A program made the translations under genes and the position numbers. A stretch of DNA of 64,000 nt, taken from NCBI GenBank assembly GCA_032622095.1, contig CP136061.1:88096983-88160982 (forward strand). The letters run 5' to 3'. Origin of the DNA: Siphonodentalium dalli (Eukaryota > Mollusca > Scaphopoda > Gadilida > Siphonodentaliidae). Positions 57,932 to 64,000 of this stretch are shown piece after piece (positions within the stretch are counted from its first letter, which is position 1; the number at the start of each line of letters is the position of its first letter). The notes beneath the pieces are model-generated. The model was not told the origin of the DNA. It did no database searches and worked only from the letters and a program-made list of their open reading frames with translations.

Positions 57932-58343
57932 TCACTCGGGGACTGCACTTGGTAGATGCACTTCTTGCCCTGGTGCCTGGTAAGATGCGGCACCTGGTGG
58001 CGGTACATATCCGACTGGTAACGGGCCGGCTGGCGGCGCTCCTGGTGGTGGCGGTCCGGGGGGTGGCGGTCCGTGAGGTGGCGGTCCATGAGGTGGCGGT
58101 CCATATGGCGGATGTGCAGGTCCGGGTCCCGGTTGATAGGGAGGCGGTTGTGGTCCAGCACCCGGATGACCGTAACCAGCGCCCGGCATTGGTTGTGTCT
58201 GGTAAGGTGGGTTTGGGTAGATTGGTTGTCCACCATGAATAACTGTCACGTTCGTTTGTGGGTGAATTCGTCCACTCTTGGGTTGATGTGTGTGATGACT
58301 TGTCCAGTTGTCCCATTTCCATTCCCTTTATTGTATTTATCTT
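57932..58343 (-). pseudogene. SPEC3-like gene B, exon 3 (frameshifted proline-rich tail)
   Basis: Homologous along its whole length to exon 3 of copy A. The acceptor is TTTGCAG/AAGAT. Reading in phase from exon 2 gives DKYNKGNGNGTTG, then a different sequence and a stop at the TGA within GAACGTGACAG (58250-58248). Relative to copy A a net two-base gain between ACAACTGGAC and GAATTCACCC shifts the frame. After it, the proline-rich frame (VIHGGQPIYPNPPYQ, PPYQPGPGPAHPPYG, EVHLPSAVPE) is open but unreachable with the visible splice sites. No nearby alternative acceptor restores it. So copy B makes a truncated tail or is a recent pseudogene; a sequencing error is also possible. Confidence 0.7.
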
Positions 58344-58380
58344 CTGCAAATTCGGAACACATAGATGTATTAAATGGAGG

Positions 58381-58500
58381 ATATCTAGTGTTTTTGAGTG
58401 GATACCGAAAAATATGTCATGAGTGAGCGAGGGAAAATAAACATTTGTCGCGGTCACGAATAACATATTTTTCGGTATCAACTAAAAAAACACTAGATAT
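58381..58500. repeat. Inverted repeat (ATATCTAGTGTTTTT)
   Basis: ATATCTAGTGTTTTTGAGTG with GATACCGAAAAATATGT is mirrored by ACATATTTTTCGGTATC and CACTAGATAT around a ~45-bp loop. Probably a small MITE; the edges are not certain. Confidence 0.6.
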
Positions 58501-58917
58501 TCTATTTATTATACGCATTTCCAAAGAAATTCACCATTTACGACGTTAAATGATCTCACAGTCGTCTTCAATCGATGCATCATTTTTGAAGCAATCAGCT
58601 AATCGATGCCTGTTCACGCAATGCTACATCAGAATATACATATATAGTTCCCGTACTCTTCCCTTTATTTGCCCCATACATATGTCGAATTTCAACATAA
58701 AACATATTTTAATTATAACTGTAATATCAGTGAATATATTATAAATTAGAATATCACAATGGGTTCTTTCACTTTGTCCTTCTTCAATGGTACAAACCGG
58801 AAACAGTATCGATCGAACGCGCGAGCTAGTGTGAAAGTATAATCTTCTATAACCCCTTCTGTGTGATATCGATGTTTATCTAAACGCGTGTTTGTCTATA
58901 ATTCACTGTTTAGCGTA

Positions 58918-59439
58918 CACTCTTAGAACAAATGTGTATAAATACTACACAAAATGTGTTACATTTGATCTTAAACAAAATTGTGTAGAAATTACACATG
59001 ACGTATAATTATTAAATATGTCGGTGGAATATCATCAACGTTGAATGTGATTGAATATGTGAGTGTATCATAGTTATAAGATGAAATGTGTTATATTGGA
59101 GACACAAAACTCGTAAAGGCAACCACAGAACAAACAATTGGCAGTAGCTTTAAACTTTGTTATGCACTATGTTTGTGTAAAAACTGAACAACACATAATT
59201 GTGTAGCACAAAGTTTTAAAGCAGCTGCCAATTTTGTATTATGGCAGGTTTTACGAGGTTTATGTCTCAAATACAAAATATTTCATCTATTAAATATAAT
59301 ATACTCACACATTCACTCATATTCAATGTTGATAAAATTCCGACGACACATTTATGTCATGATGCATTCCACACAATTTTGTTTAAGATCAAATGTAACA
59401 CATATTGTGTAGTATTTATACACATTTGTTCTAAGAGTG
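58918..59439. mobile_element. 522-bp foldback MITE with TA target duplication
   Basis: The ends CACTCTTAGAACAAATGTGT and the exact complement are flanked by TA. The inversion extends inward through GTTACATTTGATCTTAAAC and an inner pair (GACACAAAACTCGTAAA.. with its mirror ..TTTACGAGGTTTATGTC), so nearly the whole element folds back. TA target and CACTCTTA termini suit a Tc1/mariner-type non-autonomous element. Confidence 0.75.
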
Positions 59440-59820
59440 TATAATAAATTAGACTATGTCATGAATCTCTACTCTAACTACGCCCATAGAGATCATATTC
59501 TACCAGTACAAAACGTGGGTATACTTTTCTAATGTTCTGACCCGTTCTCATAGGGAGCGTTATGGGATTAAACAAACAAGGCAGGGAATATGTTTCTTTG
59601 TCAATACATATTCCGCAATAATTTACTTCACATTAGGGGGTGGTTCCAGCTCGAGATTGCATGCTTTTTTGTGACATTTGTGAGCGATATCGGAATAAAA
59701 TTATCCGTGAGAATTACATAATTGTAAGCGTCGCAAAGCAAAACAGACAACAAAGAAACTTAAATCGATCGTACAATTTCGAATAGCGACCTTCACATAT
59801 AATGTGATAATGTGTATGTC

Positions 59821-60108
59821 CCACTGAGTGACAAATTGTTCTTCGACAGGGATGCACTTGACTCCCGTTGAGGGACAAATTGTTCTTCGACATGGATGCA
59901 TTTGACTCCGTTGAGGGTAAATTTGCTCTTCTATAGGAGGTACTTGACCCCCACTGAGTGATAAATTGTTCTTCAACAAGGATCCACTTGACTCCTGTGA
60001 GGGACAAATTGTTCTTCGTCAGGGAGGTACTTGACCTCCACTGAGTGACAAATTGTTCTTCGACAGGGATGCACTTGACACCCGTTGAGGGGGCAAATTG
60101 TTCTTCGG
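59821..60108. repeat. ~46-bp minisatellite, about 6 copies
   Basis: The unit carries GTGACAAATTGTTCTTCGAC, AGGGATGCACTTGACTCC and CGTTGAGG, with moderate divergence and some shortened copies. Confidence 0.85.
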
Positions 60109-60934
60109 CTGATAACCCTCCAATGGAGAGGCAAGTTAGCCTTTTGGAGGGGTGGTTAAATATTGCACATCAAGAGATGCAAATATTGCCTCTCCCGGGA
60201 GCAATATTGCATATCCACTATTTAGAATGTACAATGAAGTGTATATATTATTACGGAACAGGTAATAACTAAGAAATATATTAACAGCACCGTCAACTGG
60301 TATGCGGTATTCAGGGGAGATGGGTGTCACATCACAAAGCTCAAATAGCTACGTCTATATTTCGCCGCCACTTGAGAAATGAATACAGTGGGTGTGTGTT
60401 ATTAGTGGATATGGCGCTGTTGTCGTTGGGCACATTGTGTAAATCGCGAATCTGTTTACACTAAATGTACCCACAATAACCACAGCGCTGTACCCCCCAA
60501 TAACACACACAATTCATGTCTTATATTTATATAGATTTTGGATGATTTATTCCCATACTAGTAAAGAAGCTGAGTGTATTCGTATTTATTTTCACAAAAT
60601 CTGCTGAATATTAGAGACTAGCCCAAGCAGCAAATTAAGTCAGCCCAATATAATATTTCCAAGCTCTTAGCAACGATAACGTGATTGATATAAATAACTG
60701 TCTTCATTAGAAATTTGGCTGAACTTTGAAAACCACGCCAATAATTATGATGACCACTTTTAGTGATTAGGTCAGATCAGGTGTTATTTGTGGCGTTGTG
60801 ATAGTGTTACGGTTTGTGTGTTATTTGGGTCTGTGTGTAATTGGAAATAAAACAGGTGTCCCAATTGACAGTTGTCCAATCACGGACCACGATTTAGTGT
60901 AACACAAACGGGCTATGTAAAAAGTATAGTTTAC

Positions 60935-61120
60935 TTGACTGTCCAATGAATAGGAAACCCCATATGCAGCTCCAGATCCAACCGATACAGAAGACCATTG
61001 TACCAAAGAGCTGAAGACATCCGATCAACCACTGTATAGTAAACGAGCCGCATTTATCACATCCATCCATGTCGGCATTATTACTACAGTAACACACAGC
61101 AAACCCAGCCACCATAGTCC
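60935..61120 (-). CDS. SPEC3-like protein B, exon 2
   Basis: 186 nt like its counterpart in copy A, with acceptor CTCGATTCAG/GGAC and donor CAA/GTAAAC (the last exon base is A rather than G, a weaker site). It encodes TMVAGFAVCYCSNNADMDGCDKCG, then QWLIGCLQLFGT and IGWIWSCIWGFLFIGQS. No frameshift or stop. About 72% of residues match copy A, including the GWIWS-x-WG pattern. Exon 1 would lie past the right edge beyond the exon array. The exon is well preserved, yet exon 3 is frameshifted, so the gene may have lost its tail only recently. Family and role as for copy A. Confidence 0.72.
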
Positions 61121-64000
61121 CTGAATCGAGAATGAATGAATGATACTTTTAATTTATCACATCCACCCATGTCGGCATTATTGCTACATAAACACACTAC
61201 AAACCCAGCCACCATAGTCCCTGAATCGAGAATGAATGAATGAATGAATGATACATTTAATTTATCACACTCATCCATGTCGGCATTATTACTACAGAAA
61301 CACACTACAAACCCAGTCACCATAGTCCCTGAATCGAGAATGAATGAATGATACATTTACTTTATCACACTCATCCATGTCGGTATCATTACTACAGAAA
61401 CACACAAACCCAGCCACCATAGTCCCTGAATCGAGAATGAATGAATGAATGATACATTTACTTTATCACACCCATCCATGTCGGTATCATTACTACAGAA
61501 ACACACAAACCCAGCCACCATAGTCTCCAATCGAGAATGAATGAATGAATGAATGAATGAATGAATGAATGATACATTTACTTTATCACACCCATCCATG
61601 TCGGTATCATTACTACAGAAACACACAAACCCAGCCACCATAGTCTCCAATCGAGAATGAATGAATGAATGAATGAATGAATGAATGATACATTTACTTT
61701 ATCACACTCATCCATGTCGGTATCATTACTACAGAAACACACAAACCCAGCCACCATAGTCTCCAATCGAGAATGAATGAATGAATGAATGAATGAATGA
61801 ATGATACATTTACTTTATCACACTCATCCATGTCGGTATCATTACTACAGAAACACACAAACCCAGCCACCATAGTCTCCAATCGAGAATGAATGAATGA
61901 ATGAATGAATGAATGATACATTTACTTTATCACACCCATCCGTGTCGGTATCATTACTACAGAAACACACAAACCCAGCCACCATAGTCCCCGAATCGAG
62001 AATGAATGAATGAATGAATGAATGAATGATACATTTACTTTATCACACCCATCCGTGTCGGTATCATTACTACAGAAACACACAAACCCAGCCACCATAG
62101 TCTCCAATCGAGAATGAATGAATGAATGAATGAATGAATGAATGATACATTTACTTTATCACACCCATCCATGTCGGTATCATTACTACAGAAACACACA
62201 AACCCAGCCACCATAGTCTCCAATCGAGAATGAATGAATGAATGAATGAATGAATGAATGAATGATACATTTACTTTATCACACCCATCCATGTCGGTAT
62301 CATTACTACAGAAACACACAAACCCAGCCACCATAGTCTCCAATCGAGAATGAATGAATGAATGAATGAATGAATGATACATTTACTTTATCACACCCAT
62401 CCATGTCGGTATCATTACTACAGAAACACACAAACCCAGCCACCATAGTCCCCGAATCGAGAATGAATGAATGAATGAATGAATGATACATTTACTTTAT
62501 CACACCCATCCATGTCGGTATCATTACTACAGAAACACACAAACCCAGCCACCATAGTCTCCAATCGAGAATGAATGAATGAATGAATGAATGAATGAAT
62601 GATACATTTACTTTATCACACTCATCCATGTCGGTATCATTACTACAGAAACACACAAACCCAGCCACCATAGTCTCCAATCGAGAATGAATGAATGAAT
62701 GAATGAATGAATGATACATTTACTTTATCACACACATCCGTGTCGGTATCATTACTACAGAAACACACAAACCCAGCCACCATAGTCCCCGAATCGAGAA
62801 TGAATGAATGAATGAATGAATGAATGATACATTTACTTTATCACACCCATCCGTGTCGGTATCATTACTACAGAAACACACAAACCCAGCCACCATAGTC
62901 TCCAATCGAGAATGAATGAATGAATGAATGAATGAATGAATGATACATTTACTTTATCACACCCATCCATGTCGGTATCATTACTACAGAAACACACAAA
63001 CCCAGCCACCATAGTCCCCGAATCGAGAATGAATGAATGAATGAATGAATGATACATTTACTTTATCACACCCATCCATGTCGGTATCATTACTACAGAA
63101 ACACACAAACCCAGCCACCATAGTCTCCAATCGAGAATGAATGAATGAATGAATGAATGAATGAATGATACATTTACTTTATCACACTCATCCATGTCGG
63201 TATCATTACTACAGAAACACACAAACCCAGCCACCATAGTCTCCAATCGAGAATGAATGAATGAATGAATGAATGAATGAATGATACATTTACTTTATCA
63301 CACCCATCCATGTCGGTATCATTACTACAGAAACACACAAACCCAGCCACCATAGTCTCCAATCGAGAATGAATGAATGAATGAATGAATGAATGATACA
63401 TTTACTTTATCACACCCATCCATGTCGGTATCATTACTACAGAAACACACAAACCCAGCCACCATAGTCTCCAATCGAGAATGAATGAATGAATGAATGA
63501 ATGAATGATACATTTACTTTATCACACCCATCCATGTCGGTATCATTACTACATAAACACACAAACCCAGCCACCATAGTCTCCAATCGAGAATGAATGA
63601 ATGAATGAATGAATGAATGAATGATACATTTACTTTATCACACTCATCCATGTCGGTATCATTACTACAGAAACACACAAACCCAGCCACCATAGTCTCC
63701 AATCGAGAATGAATGAATGAATGAATGAATGAATGATACATTTACTTTATCACACCCATCCGTGTCGGTATCATTACTACAGAAACACACAAACCCAGCC
63801 ACCATAGTCTCCAATCGAGAATGAATGAATGAATGAATGAATGAATGATACATTTACTTTATCACACCCATCCGTGTCGGTATCATTACTACAGAAACAC
63901 ACAAACCCAGCCACCATAGTCTCCAATCGAGAATGAATGAATGAATGAATGAATGAATGATACATTTACTTTATCACACCCATCCATGTCGGTATCATTA
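61121..64000 (-). repeat. Exon 2-derived tandem array of gene B, about 25 units, open-ended
   Basis: On the minus strand each ~97-120-bp unit has CTCGATTCAGGGACTATGG or CTCGATTGGAGACTATGG, then codons reading VAGFVCFCSNDTDMDGCDK. It breaks after GATAAA into GTAAATGTATCATTC and an (ATTC)n run. The first units next to exon 2 keep the GGACTATGG acceptor form and FVVCFC; distal ones are homogenised to the shorter form. A 798-bp (seven-unit) higher-order period is visible. All listed open frames of 61-115 codons here are repeat translations. Confidence 0.93.

Larger units (their letters stand above)
58344..60934 (-). other. Intron 2 of gene B
   Basis: About 2.6 kb. It holds a hairpin at 58381-58500, a TA-flanked foldback MITE at 58916-59441 and a minisatellite at 59821-60108. 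60830-60934 is the segment also present in copy C. Other parts show nothing. Confidence 0.55.

Noticed and set aside
57891-58481. 196-codon minus-strand frame through exon 3 of gene B
   Set aside because: It uses a different frame from the homologous proline-rich tail and begins in intron. It is open only because of low-complexity coding.
61084-64000. Many minus-strand open frames of 61-115 codons with HSFIHSF
   Set aside because: These are repeat-unit translations of the exon-derived array and its (ATTC)n spacer, starting at ATG triplets of the unit. They are not independent genes.

Overview
The window is repeat-dense, intron-rich animal DNA. It has no bacterial-style gene layout. The best clues to the organism are a tRNA-derived SINE ending in (CAAT)n with an intact target-site duplication (39743-40054), and two copies of a SPEC3/stum-family membrane protein gene. 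Both fit a lophotrochozoan, most probably a mollusc and perhaps a bivalve. The species cannot be named from sequence alone.

The only credible host genes are two SPEC3-like paralogues that converge tail to tail. Copy A (+) has three exons: 13823-13934, 23603-23788 and 27988-28418. Splice sites and phases match, giving an intact 242-residue reading frame: a short N-terminus, two hydrophobic segments with the family PGTGT turn, and a proline-rich tail. Copy B (-) has exon 2 at 61120-60935 and exon 3 at 58343-57932, with exon 1 beyond the right edge. Its exon 3 carries a net frameshift and an early stop. Broken fragments of the same gene lie at 15152-15282 (exon 1-like) and 39003-39138 (end of exon 2 plus intron 2 start).

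The most striking feature is that intron 1 of both copies ends in a tandem array built from the exon itself. Each unit of about 100-120 bp carries the end of intron 1 and about the first 68 nt of exon 2, then breaks off after the same GATAAA and runs into an (ATTC)n spacer. There are about 19 units beside copy A (19480-23602, split by a LINE) and about 25 beside copy B (61121-64000, running off the window).

Region by region: 0-9 kb is a mosaic of foldback MITEs and duplicated blocks. 10.5-12.5 kb is a 37-bp satellite. 13.8-28.4 kb is gene A, with a 68-bp satellite and the exon array in intron 1, and a G-tract/C-tract satellite in intron 2. 28.5-44.6 kb holds further MITEs, minisatellites, a SINE, a Helitron-like end and LINE debris. 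44702-49637 is a 4.9-kb foldback element with a clean 3-bp target duplication inside an older MITE. 51161-54352 is a nearly identical 1594-bp tandem duplication. 57.9-64 kb is gene B and its exon array.

TTAA-targeted non-autonomous elements recur throughout. One group starts with CCCTTT (piggyBac-like) and another with AGGTACTC. A 69-bp hairpin module is shared among three different sets of terminal repeats. No transposase gene was seen.
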